Source: Phlebotomus papatasi (lineage: Eukaryota > Arthropoda > Insecta > Diptera > Psychodidae). From it: a DNA stretch of 64,000 nt. The stretch is from the NCBI RefSeq assembly GCF_024763615.1, contig NC_077224.1, forward strand, positions 57,608,712 to 57,672,711, written 5' to 3'. Of this stretch, positions 34,501 through 46,500 are shown piece by piece (position 1 is the first letter of the stretch; each line of letters starts with the position of its first letter). The translations under genes were made by a program, and so were the position numbers. The notes under the pieces are model-generated. The model worked only from the letters and a program-made list of their open reading frames with translations, was not told where the DNA came from and made no database searches.

Positions 34501-37500
34501 TTTTTCAAACATTTTGTGATTTTGCAACCGATTTTTAAGTGACGAAACCCAACAAATGTTAACGGCTTCGCAAGCTCTTATGCAGTAAAAACCATTCAAA
34601 AGTCCATTAGATGACGAACTCATGGGCCTGCACTCAACTTAAGGGGGGGGGGGTCGTCGAATATCTCAAGTCGCTATCTCTAACCGCTTGGCCACTAGGT
34701 TTGCTAACGGTCTGACGGACATACAGCATGTGGAAAAAATGAAAATTGTTAACTCACCAAAAGGCATCTGTCAGCTTTGGTAGCTTCGGTGGTAGGCAGC
34801 AATTCCTCTTAGCATTCTTCCTCTTCCTCTGGGCCTCTTCAGACTTCGATTTCTCTTCCTTGCTGTAGTGGTAGAAGAACATGTTGTACGTATCGTAGAA
34901 CTCTTCTTTGAGCTCATACACTCCCTTCCTATCAGCCTGAGCGGGTTTATTGAAGATCGCCACTGCATTTATCACACTCTCCATACCCGTCTCATGCTGA
35001 AAATCCGGCAGTGTTCGATTGAGTTCGGAGTGTGAAAATGGCTTAATGCAGAGCTGCTGGATAATTTCCTTCTTGATCCTATCTTCCTCCGTTACTTGAC
35101 CAATGCCAGGCATATACCTCTCACCAATGATAATGATGAGTAATTCAAGAAATTCATCCACCATATTTATTCTCTGCCTGACATTTTCTTCTTCAGTGAA
35201 CCTCGAATCCACCTCGGAGGAGGTCCACGGAGTTGGTGATACCCAATTCATGAGATTGAATTTATTGATTAGATGAATGAGAAATTCGTTGCTTTCAATC
35301 AATGAAGCACCAATTTGCAGAGATACAATATCTCTATCCAGCATCTCTGAACGACATTTTACATTCCGATAGAAATACAGTTGATTGAGCAGGGAATAGC
35401 CATTGCGACGCCACATTCCAGCATGAACTTGGGCAATCATGGTTTGGGTGCAGAGAACAGGTTCAATAAGGTGAACAAGTGAGAGACATGAAGCTACAGC
35501 TGATGGTGCTGAAACACTGTAGTAGGACAGACCAAATTTCTCCAGATGCAAATAGAGGCCGGCAAAGAAGCGTGAGAGTGGTAGGTGTATAGATACAGGC
35601 TGTGAAGCTACATCGTACATCAAGCAGGCGACACTATGATCAGCCAACTCTTGAACTTTAGTCACAGTCTGTGACACAATGAAATCAGACTCAGAAAGTG
35701 AGGTTAACACCATCCTGTACACCTTAACTAGGACCACTTTGTCCGTCTTGCACCAATCAAGTGCCAGGGATATCACATGGGCCAGTTTGATGTGCAGATT
35801 GAAAGCAGACTCCCATTCTGGCTCATGTTCAATGTGTGAACCAGTCTGTCGATGTACTGCATCCATTCCTTGCATAACTCGCAGAAGTTTTATCAAAATT
35901 TGCATACCATGCAGAAAACCCTTTCGAAGATCATCCGTCCAGACATCTGGAACAATATTCAGTAAATACCTCACATCGTACAAGATATAGGCTGCCCTCT
36001 TGAAAACATTGATATTGATAGTTGTCTTGGCAAATTGCAGTACTTTATTCTGCACATACTTCTCTACACTTTCCGTGTAGAAGGTCTGCATTAGAATGAA
36101 AAAAGCACTCTCATGGGCTACCAAATGATGTCCAATGGTAGGAACTGTAAACAGTTGGACACTCATTGAAACAATCGAAAAAGAATGATCATGATCATCC
36201 CTAATGTAGTCCTGCATTATCGATGCATACAACTTGGTAAATACCACGGCAAATTTCTTCTTATTCTCATATTCCATCAACATTCCAGAAATCAAGACCC
36301 TATGCCAACTCGTTCTGGCCATCTTCCACAATTTACAATCATTCGACAACAAATGATTAATATTGTAGTCCGTATTCATGGTGATGATATCACAAAAGAT
36401 CTTTCTAAAAGCTGCACAATGCACCAAAAATTGCTGTAACCATCCCAGCAGTTGCAGGGCAAATTGCTGATAGGACAGTGCTTTCTTATGCAGTACAGTC
36501 ACACGCAATGGCTGTGATTTGGCATGCATAATATTCCTCAGTGATTGCTTCTCCACATCCGCCTTGAGGCGCATGCATTCGGAAAAGGAACCACAGAATA
36601 CCACAGCACGTCCATCCCTATCCACACTCGTCACATAATCCACAGCATTCTTGTGCGGACATGCCACAGTTCTCGTCAATGTCTGGATGACCTACATTTT
36701 TGCATGGACAAAAGACATTGACAATTTTACTATCAGAGCCCCACTTTGGGCTTGATTGTTAGGCCTTTCGTATATATAAAAGCTTCATAATTTTGATAAC
36801 ATCCAAGGCGAGTGAACCCTCAACAAATTATATATAAGAGTGTGTGCTCTTTTATTGGGTTAAACTTCGCAGTGAAAACCGATATATTCTTATCACAAAC
36901 TCTCTCTCACTCGAGATCTGAGGGACATTAAAAAAAAATCATATAAAATTGGCCTCTAGCTTTATTAGTAATAATCATTACCACTCAACACCTTTGTGAA
37001 AGAAATGTTATCGCACTTTCTATTATTGGGAAAAACCCACCCAAATTTGCATGAAAAATAATTTAAAAAAATCGATATACAGTAGACTCTCGCTCAATTG
37101 GCTCATTTTCAATCGGGCGAAAAATTTTGTTGACAATTTTCACGCTTGATTTTGAAGCAAATTTGCTCAAATTCGCTGTAGTTCCCTATTATTTTATCGT
37201 GATTCTTTATAATTATTATCATCCTAATTATCACTCGATAATTATGTGGGAAATAATTTATGTTCGTGAAAATGTAGTAGCCCATTTGGTGACAAATTTA
37301 GTCCTGTGCAATTAATCAAAGAATGAAGACGCATTTTATTCAATTGTGAATTACATATCCCTGAAATATAGTTATTTGTGAAATTTAAAGAAGTATTACC
37401 TCAATATTCAACGTTGTTTCGAATTCTACATGGGGGCTCAACCGGGATAGGGGTAGAAAATTGCTGGGAAAGAAAACGAAAAACGTGGAATATTGAAGAA

Positions 37501-40500
37501 GCTGACGAAAAACGTTGTAAGAAGAATTGAAGACGAAAGACGGTGCAAAAAGCACAAATAAGTGTTTTAGTGAATAAAAACCCCAAAAACGACGAAGGAC
37601 GAAAGACGGCAACGGCGCAAAGTTGCATAAGACGACGGCAATAGTTGCATAAGACGAGAGCAACCATTGCATAACGACGAAGGACGGCAATTGTTGCATA
37701 ACGACGAAGGACGGCAATTGTTGCATAACGACGAAGGACGGCAACACTGCAAAAGACGACGAAAATGGCATCTGTTGAAGAATTGCTGGAGAATTTCACC
37801 AAGAAAGGCTTGATGACGGAGTGCGCAAAGAGGAATTTGGATTGTGAAGGCACTAAAGAGGAGCTAGCACAGCGTATTGTGCAATTTGATGACGATGCAA
37901 ATGAAACGCAAAGTGAGAGTGCAAATGGTTCCAGAACCGATGTTGATGATGTTTCAGCAACAACTATTCCCAATGTTCTTGCTTCAAACGATTACAGGAT
38001 GTTCAGCTTGAGGGACGTAGAAGATTCTCTCGAGAAATTTGGGGCAGAAGAATCACAGGACGTTGACGTGTGGTTGGAAGAATTTGAAGACACTGCAATG
38101 ACGCTTGGATGGAACGACATCCAAAAATTGATGTATTGCAAAAAATTATTGACAGGCACTGCTCGCAAATTCATTTTTGCAACAACTGGCATCAAGAATT
38201 GGAAGACCTTGAGAGATGCCCTAAGAACGGAATTTACGCAGAAATTAAGTTCTCTCGATGTGCATAAACGCATGACAAATCGTAAGAAAAAAGCCGATGA
38301 AAAGTTCTTGGATTTTGTCTATGAAATGCAGAGATTGGGCAGGATGGGTAGCCTTGACGAAGCAACTATATGCGAGTATATTTGCGATGGCATTGATGAC
38401 AATGTCCAGAGCAAAGCTCAACTTTATGGAGCAAAGACAGTTGAAGAACTGAAGTCTCGTATCGAAGTATATGAAAAGCTGCGGCTGAAACTCAAAGACG
38501 CTGAGAAAAAGGATGATAATCCTAAGAATGTTGCTAGTAGATCTCAGAACTCACGAGGAGAAGCCCAAAAAACGATTATTTGTTACAATTGTGGGGATGC
38601 TGGTCACAAATCCATGGAATGTCCGAATAAAAAGAGAGGACCAAAATGTTTTAAGTGCAATGGATTTGGTCATACCACCAGCGATTGCAAGACGAAGTCG
38701 AAAGTTTCAGAATTCAAGAGTAATAATGAAGCGAAGGTCAATATGATCAACATCATTCAATCAACTAATGACGAGCTTGATATTTTGAAGATTAAGATTG
38801 GAGATAAAGAGTTTTGTGGGATCATTGACAGCTACAGTGATCTATCTCTGATCAATGAAGATACGTACGAGTCAATTAAAGATAAGTGTGAGGATCACCA
38901 ATTATCATTTCAAAGAATTCGTGGTTTTGGTGGTGCAATTATCCAGGCTTTGGCAAAAACTACAATGAATATTGAAGTTGATGGCGCGAAGTATCGGATG
39001 GAATGCCATGTTGTACCCAAAGAAGTGATGGAGACTACTTGGTTGATTGGCAGAAATTTCCTTAAGACTGTACATTACACAATAATGCCTGGTAAAGTGA
39101 CGATTCGACGACGTGACCAATGTTATAAGAATGAAAACAAGATGATCCGTGTTGATGCGATGTCCCGTGCCAATATGACGATGATGACAAGCGCTAAAGA
39201 TGTCACTACCAAGATAAGGACTACTAAGAGACAGAATCATGAGATTGAGTATGAAGCATGGAAATTCAGAAAGATTAAGCGTATCAAGCGAGATCGTGAG
39301 GAACATGAAGCAATTGAGAAGGAACGTCAGAAAGTGAATCATATGAAAAATATGACACAGGTGGAATGCAAACAGGAATTACGAATGAATTCATGCCAAG
39401 TAACCAGTAAAATTGTGGAAATACTGGAAGAAGATTTTGACGAAGAGAGATGTGGATTACAAGATTTGGCAAGACAAAATATTTCCAAAATTCAAGATGA
39501 GAACAAGCGCTCGTATGATCTTCGAAGCAGAAGGGCCAATGACTATCGGATTGGCGATTTGTTCGCCATCAAGGAGACAGAATTTGATGTTGGCTACAAA
39601 GTGAGAAAAAAATTTGTCGGACCCAACGAAGTAATAGAAATACTACCTCATAACCGCTACAAGGTGAAGAAGATGGGAACTGAAGAGGGACCTGAACAGA
39701 CCATATGACGGCCGCCGACTTAATGAAATACTGGCAAGGAAGTTGTCCAGGGGGAAACTTGATGTCAGGAAGGGCCGTGTGGGAAATAATTTATGTTCGT
39801 GAAAATGTAGTAGCCCATTTGGTGACAAATTTAGTCCTGTGCAATTAATCAAAGAATGAAGACGCATTTTATTCAATTGTGAATTACATATCCCTGAAAT
39901 ATAGTTATTTGTGAAATTTAAAGAAGTATTACCTCAATATTCAACGTTGTTTCGAATTCTACAATTAGGATGACATTTTGCCCCAAATGTCCAATTGATA
40001 GAGTCTACTGTACTCTCTTTCGATTTATTTTACTTGATAGGGGAAACTGGAACACAATTACCTAGGAGTAGACTTAGACAGTCGTATTTTGTAGCTTGCC
40101 TTTACAAGAATATTGCTCACCCGATTATTTGTTAATAAGTAACCACCTCCCACCCTCGTTCATTAAACGCAAAGGAAAATTTAACTTGCTGACTAACTGC
40201 CTCAGTCTCCCCTATAGTAATTTTTTACAATCAGTATTTAATCAAATTTGCTAAGTAGGAAATGAATAAAATGCAAATCACAAATATAGTAACGTGTCGT
40301 ATTTCGGGACACATTTTAGCACTTGCAAGTTACAAACAGCTCAACGACTTCTCAATTAATATTTATCTTTGTTGATACAAATACAGGGTTGCTGAAAAAA
40401 ATGCAACAACTTTCAGAGCGCAACCTGTCAAACCACTGGTGGCAGCGGTTTGATTTTGCATAATGGTAGTTCATTTTATTGGCTAAAAGCCTACGAAAGC

Positions 40501-43500
40501 ATTTTCGCTAATATTTTCTAAAACTTTTTTAAACCGTAATGGAACGCAAACGTGACAATTTAATGTCGCTATATTTTGCAGGAAATGCGGAAAGAGCTGT
40601 CGTTAAGGCTCTTCAAAACCCTGAATGTACTTAAACTTTCCGTCTTTCGAAAAATAACTTGGTACAGGGATACTAGTAGCATCTTAAAATGCTTTGGTGA
40701 AGGTCTAAAAAAATTGCTTCATCGCTAGTCATCGTTCTTAAAGTGAAGAAGCAAATTGAACAAAATCTGCGTCACATCTTCAAACAAACGATCTCTGAGA
40801 CGCATAGATCTCAAAAAACCATAAAATAAATATTGTTAAAGGACCTCTATATGAAGCCTTAAGAATCTTGAAAAGGAAGCGACATCGTCGATCCTCATAA
40901 AGAAGTTATGCTCGATCGATGAAGGAGTAAATTCGCTTGCACGTTCATGGTCAGTTCCAGAATTTCATTTTCTCTGATAAGAAACATTTTCAATTGAGCA
41001 ATTGATGTACAAACAAAATGATTGTGTCTATCTGAAGGAAAGATCATACGATAATTTAGACGTTCGAATAACTACCTGAAGTCAAGGACCACCTTATTTG
41101 AAGGTCTGGACTTCCTTGAAGACAAATTATCGCTTTCTACTAAGGTTTTTAGGCTATACCGTCAAAATGAATGCGAATATGTTTCTGGAAATTGTCCTGG
41201 AAGGAGTGTTGGAGTCGTGGACAAACAAAAATTTTAGTAAGAAATAATGGAAGTTTGATCAAGACTCGCCAACGTCGCAGAAATCACGCTTCGAACAAGA
41301 TTTGGCTAAAAAAAAATGTTTCGCAGTTAATTTTGGGAGCACAAAGACCTCCACAATTCTTCGATGAAAAATCGTTTGACTTCTCCAAAAGAGGCATTTT
41401 GTTGGTCAAGGTTAGGACTAAAAAGTAGCAAAGTGTTGATGAGCTGAAGGCAGCCCTTCCTCGTGAATAGCAGGACATTCAGAAGGCTGACATTTGTGCA
41501 AACTGCGATAGCACTTCCGTCAGACTTAAGACCATAATTAAGTCAAATTAAGATCGTATTGAACAAAACCGATAATATTTTAAAAATTTGATGTATTTAC
41601 TACCATTTTTTCTTTATTTCAAAAAAATTGAACAAAAAATGAAGATAATATAGCGCTTTAGTTTGTTGCACTTTTTTCAGCCACCCTGTAGTTATCTCGC
41701 TCATTCGCATGGAAAATTTTGAAAACATGTTTACAAACAAAAGTTGTTGTGCATTGGGCATTAATATTTTAGAAATTCTAAAGATTATGTTCTTATTTTA
41801 ACTGCGGGAAGGCTTTGTTCCGAAGGAACAAGGCTTTCCCGCAAGGGGATTTCTAGACATGCATTATTATTTTTTCTTGTACGGAATGAGGTTGTCAATC
41901 AAGAGTGGAATCAAGAGTGCAGTGAAGCTCACTGGATGCAATCCGAACACCTTTAACGCCAGAAAAATTCTTGGTGACCTAAAAGGGCTTCGAACACGGG
42001 ACACTTGCACTATAGAGCGTGTGCTCTACAATTGAGTGCCCAATTGAAGGACTAAAGTAACTAAAAAACTATTCCCGACAGCAATTCGAAGATCAGCTCC
42101 CCAGAAATAAATGATCTAAAATCACTCAATTTACGTATGATGTATAATACCATGGTAAGAAATGGGCTAAGTCTATTAAATATTTTAGACCTTTCGCATC
42201 TTATTGGGCAGATCTACAATGCTTTCTAGCTCTATCAAATAAATGGACGGAATAAAAATAATAGCCTCTACACACTAGAGAAATTTATGTGCATATTGAA
42301 GTTTTTCCTACATTAATTTTTAAAGAAATTGTCCCTAGTGTGAAGAGGCCATTAAACTATTTACAAATTTTAAGAAATTTTCGTCAAAACCGTTTTGACA
42401 TAAATCGTGTCAAAATTCTCCATATTGGCGAAAATTAATTGCTATCAAAATCAAAAACTACATACCATGTGCCAATTCGTTTCAAGAAATACAAAAAAAA
42501 ACTTAGTCTTTACCAGAGTTAAATTCTGTTCCTAAAAATTTACTTCCCAAATAAAATATTCCACTTCTTTTTGTTAATGTTAAAAATTTTCATAGAAATT
42601 TGGTATCTGTAATACAAATAAATGAGAGCAAAAAACTTTTTATGTCCTAAGAGCGAATATAAAAGTTTTCGGGTGCGGTAGAGCGTTTCATTATATTCTG
42701 CGGTCTCTATCTTTACTTTAATAAAGTGTTTCTTTTTTAATTATTTTCCTCTTTATGTAGCATATACATTTTTTTCAGTAAAATTATCAATTTTGTTTAG
42801 TGATCTGTATAGAATTTGAAATAACAATGAAAATATTCCGCTTTGACCAATAAAAACCTCAAAGATGGTCATAATAAATAGGTGTTCTTATCCAACGTGA
42901 ATAAAATATTACTTTATTTGATATATTTGTCAATAGATCAGGAAATTAAAAAAATAGGTTAGATAAGAATTAAGTGCTCAATCGTGATGAAGCGATTATA
43001 AGGGAATATAGATAATGAAAATATTAATGAATTAAAAGTTTAAATAAAGTTGGTTAAAAAAGTGTAAGTATTTTATTTATTTATTTTTTTTTAATGAAAT
43101 ATATTTAAAAAATCAGACCATGCTTTTTGTAACATTGCTGAAAGTATAAAAATTTTCATTAATGGTTAAAGTGTTTAATTAAGCCGAAAAAAGTTTTTTT
43201 TAACAGAAAAAAGTAATATTTTGTTATTTTAAGAAATTTTTGAATAGATATTTCCCTGGTGTTCTATGTAATCTTATCAATAGGAGTAGACGAAACGGAT
43301 GCTTTTGTATCGAAAAATGGGCTAGCTTGTTATTCAAAAGCATTCGAAAATTTGGAATAAAAAATAGACAAACATTTTCATTAAAGATTTCATTAATGTG
43401 CAATCGAATATCAATATTTCCTTACGTTGAGAGAAGAAAAAAAAATAAAAATGCGATAACATTTCTTGCCTAGAGCTGTTGTGGACATTGTATGAAAAAC

Positions 43501-46500
43501 AATTCGCACACTTCATAAAATTTAATATCAACAGCCAAAATTAAACAATTTATTATCAAAGAGACACACTCTAGCAAATAATAAAATCATTAGAGACTTA
43601 TCAAAAAGGGAAGCACAGAGTGTCTGCTTCCAGTAAATCGCATATAGACACAATTTTGTTGTTTAGTCTGAATACCAATTATTCTCTGATTTTTTTTTAC
43701 AAAATTCCGACACTCGCATTTTCTGTTAGCCAAACAAAAGGTTTTCATGATAAAGGAAATGAATCAAAAAAAAATTCTTACCTGCTCATAGGTGTGAGTT
43801 TCGTCATTGTAGAGAACTGTGCAGTAAAAGTCTTCATCCTCATCAACTCCAGCCATATTTCCATTGCAATCAATCTCGAGGGAGGTGGAACAGTAACTGA
43901 GAACAGCATGAAAAACCATTTCACAGGCTTTCTTCATTCTTTCCGTGATGATGGGATTATCGGGTTGACTGTTAGTCAAGCCCTGGACATGCTGTTCACA
44001 GTACGGATCCCTCTTCCAGGCCTCTGTATCACCACAATCACAACAACCTCCACCATTGGAAGTGCCCATCTTGTATTTGTGATGCCGATGCGCAGACTGT
44101 TTGAAACAATTTACGCACAGGACACACGTGGGATCTACACCACATTCACGACAACAGTAAGTCGGTTCGCCAATCTTAAAAACTCTCCCACAGACAGCCG
44201 CCACATTGTTGTCCGACTTCAGTTTGTCCAGGACATTTTGGGGATTGTCACCACATATAAAATTCTCCAGTGCATCGAGAATCGCTCCTTTGGCGCTCTG
44301 CTCGTCGAAACAAACAGTTTCTGCAAGCATACAGCCAAACGAAATCCATTAAACCTCCATGATTTAAAAGAAAACTCAAAAATATGCATTTCCCAGGTCA
44401 AATGAAAACCAAGAAAACGCAAATCTAATACCCTTTCAAACTTTTAACAATATAAGAGTTTCATTAATCGCCCACAAGAGGCGCCTGAATCGAATAATCA
44501 ATACAAGATAATTCTTCAATGGAAAATGATCATTACGAAAAATTTAACCTCTGTGGAAAATTTCCATGGCTCATTTTATCACATTCATTGTTCCACTTTT
44601 ATTTTCTTCGTTTGGGCATTTACACATCTCTCCGCATGGTCAGACAGAAAATTAACTCTTTATGTCAGACTCAAAATTATACTATTTTGAGAAGTTTCAT
44701 CTCAACAAAGATATCTCTTGCCAATTCTCATATTAATCTTCACAATGTTTATTTGGACATTTTCATAAAACAAAAGAGACAGCATTTCTACGCATTTATT
44801 CGTCATACTATTTTCAGCATTTTGCAACATTTTAAAGACTTTGTGGTTCTTTTGAAAGATCATATAATATATGTAATCAAATTCGTAAGCCAAAAATCTT
44901 CGAGATTTATTTGGGAAAATTTTGCTGATAAGTGCTTTTACACAGACTGTTCTAATTGAAGTGATGATTTTATTGTTGATAACTCAAAAGAGAGCAGAGA
45001 AAAATATTACAGTTTGTCTTGTTGAATTGGCTCTCCAAAATTAAATCCAAAGAAAATAAGAGCAAGTTTATATATATACAGTTTTTATGAGCTTCTTGTA
45101 AGTGGCGATAAGTGGTTCTAAAGGTGGCGCAAAGTGGTAAATCTACTGGAAACCGAATAGATTGCAGTTGAAAACAACGGATCTATGAATATCTTATATA
45201 AGTGATTTGTTTTACTGTCACAGGTAGAATTTGAACATGAACTTTAGATCTGAAGTCTTTAATTTTTATAAGAGTTTAGGATATTTATAAAAGTTTCATA
45301 TTGTTTATCCCAGTTCCAGCAGAAGGCTTAGAAATCTCAAAGAACAAGCAATTTTAGTGGATTATGAAAATCCAATAGGTTATCTGCCCTTACTATCAAA
45401 TCCTTAATTAAAATTTTATAGAAGAAATTATAGAAGTTAAGTCATATGTGTAAACCTTGGGTCTAAAGTCCGATTTACAAGGGCTTAGCCAGGATTTTAT
45501 TAAGAATGGGGTAACATTCGCAGATTATAGGGGAGACCGGGGAGGTTTGGGACACTTTTTCATGTTTTGACTTTGGGACACTATTCCAAGAAACCACTAT
45601 AGTGTATTACAATTTTATGCGGTCTATAGGATACTTATGGGTATTGACTTTATAAAAAGTACTCGATAGAACTTGGAAAACAACTGAGTTTTCTTGGAGA
45701 AGATAAAACATTTAACTTGACGCTTTGTCCCAAACCTCCCCGATTTGGGGCAGTATGGGACGCAAAAGGGGATGTTTGGGACGCGTTTTTTCTCGCATAA
45801 TTTGCATTATTGGAACACGTTAATTAATTTTAAATACCAGATTAAAAATATTTCTGATAGAAATAAAAATGTTTCATCTTTTATTTACACTTAGAAATTA
45901 ATATCAATTTAATTTGTACAGTAGAGTCATTTATTGTCAATGAATTATTTAAAGTATTTTCTTCTTATTTTCCATCTAACTTTCTTTTCTTTTTTTAATT
46001 CTAAATATTGCAATCAAGATTATCAAATTCCTCAGGCGAGTAGATTTTCTTGCAACTCTTAGTTTTGAACTCATTGATGGATTCCTGTTTGATTTTACGA
46101 CAACTGCATTGTACCTGTTTTCTCATTATTTCTCTGAATTAGCTCTCGCCTTGCCTTTTCTGGAGAACCTGTTCGAGAAATTTTCGAAAAAAAAAATAGT
46201 TTTTAACTAGATTGGGCAAAGATCGAATATCTTCTGAGAAGGAATTATGGATTCCCAAGACAATGATGGTTTAATTGTCCCTGTAGTTAGAGAAATCTGC
46301 TGCACTGATAAACTTTGCACAAGAGGGAGATTTGCAGTAGAAACTGGGCATTACTCTTCATTTTGACAATAAACAATTGCATACCACCTACAATCTTGTC
46401 GAAAATCAACGTCCCATTCATCCCCTTTCAGGTGTCCCAAACATCCCCCCGGGTAGTTTTGGTATTTAAAACCTTTATGTAAAAAACAAGAGCGTACAAT

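Larger units (their letters stand above)
32730..34510. repeat. Dispersed repeat, second copy, carrying an insertion
   Basis: Shares ordered landmarks with 24150-25060 (ggaccaacgctaggagcg, gattttgtcgttttagtgtg, atgagatcaagttc, gaatttgcatgcattccg). The 1056 bp GGGTAATG element is inserted in it. Confidence 0.7.
37245..39963 (+). mobile_element. LTR retrotransposon, internally deleted, very young
   Basis: Two 186 bp LTRs (37245-37430 and 39778-39963) that I read as identical, beginning TG and ending CA, flanked by a 4 bp duplication atta (37241-37244, 39964-39967). A primer-binding-like tgggggctcaaccgggat follows the 5' LTR, and a purine-rich stretch precedes the 3' LTR. Total 2719 bp. The single ORF is described separately. 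Its integrase tail fits the Ty3/gypsy group. Confidence 0.93.
37080..40010. mobile_element. CAGTAG-ended MITE split by an LTR retrotransposon
   Basis: Left end cagtagactctcgctcaat and right end attgatagagtctactg, TA on both sides (37078-37079, 40011-40012). Removing the retrotransposon and one copy of its target duplication leaves about 208 bp, close to the 235 bp of the sister copy at 13057. Confidence 0.88.
36692..43781. other. Ubr1 intron 2 (7.1 kb)
   Basis: Contains an LTR retrotransposon inside a MITE, a dead mariner, a strong hairpin and a tRNA-like sequence, all listed. 42060-43780 is AT-rich with nothing recognised, as is 36700-37078. Confidence 0.75.

Noticed and set aside
37401..37973. 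Long minus-strand frames (up to 190 codons)
   Set aside because: They come from the tandem repeats in the leader of the retrotransposon; the protein is a repeat of a few words with no domain.
41980..42045. A functional tRNA gene on the minus strand
   Set aside because: A- and B-box-like words are present but the anticodon arm and acceptor stem do not form properly.
43620..44405. 261-codon plus-strand frame
   Set aside because: It is the antisense of the Ubr1 exon encoding the UBR box; the minus strand has the conserved Cys/His motifs and splice sites.
44519..44959. 146-codon plus-strand frame in Ubr1 intron 1
   Set aside because: Phe/His/Ile-rich composition of AT-rich DNA, no motif, no splice partners.
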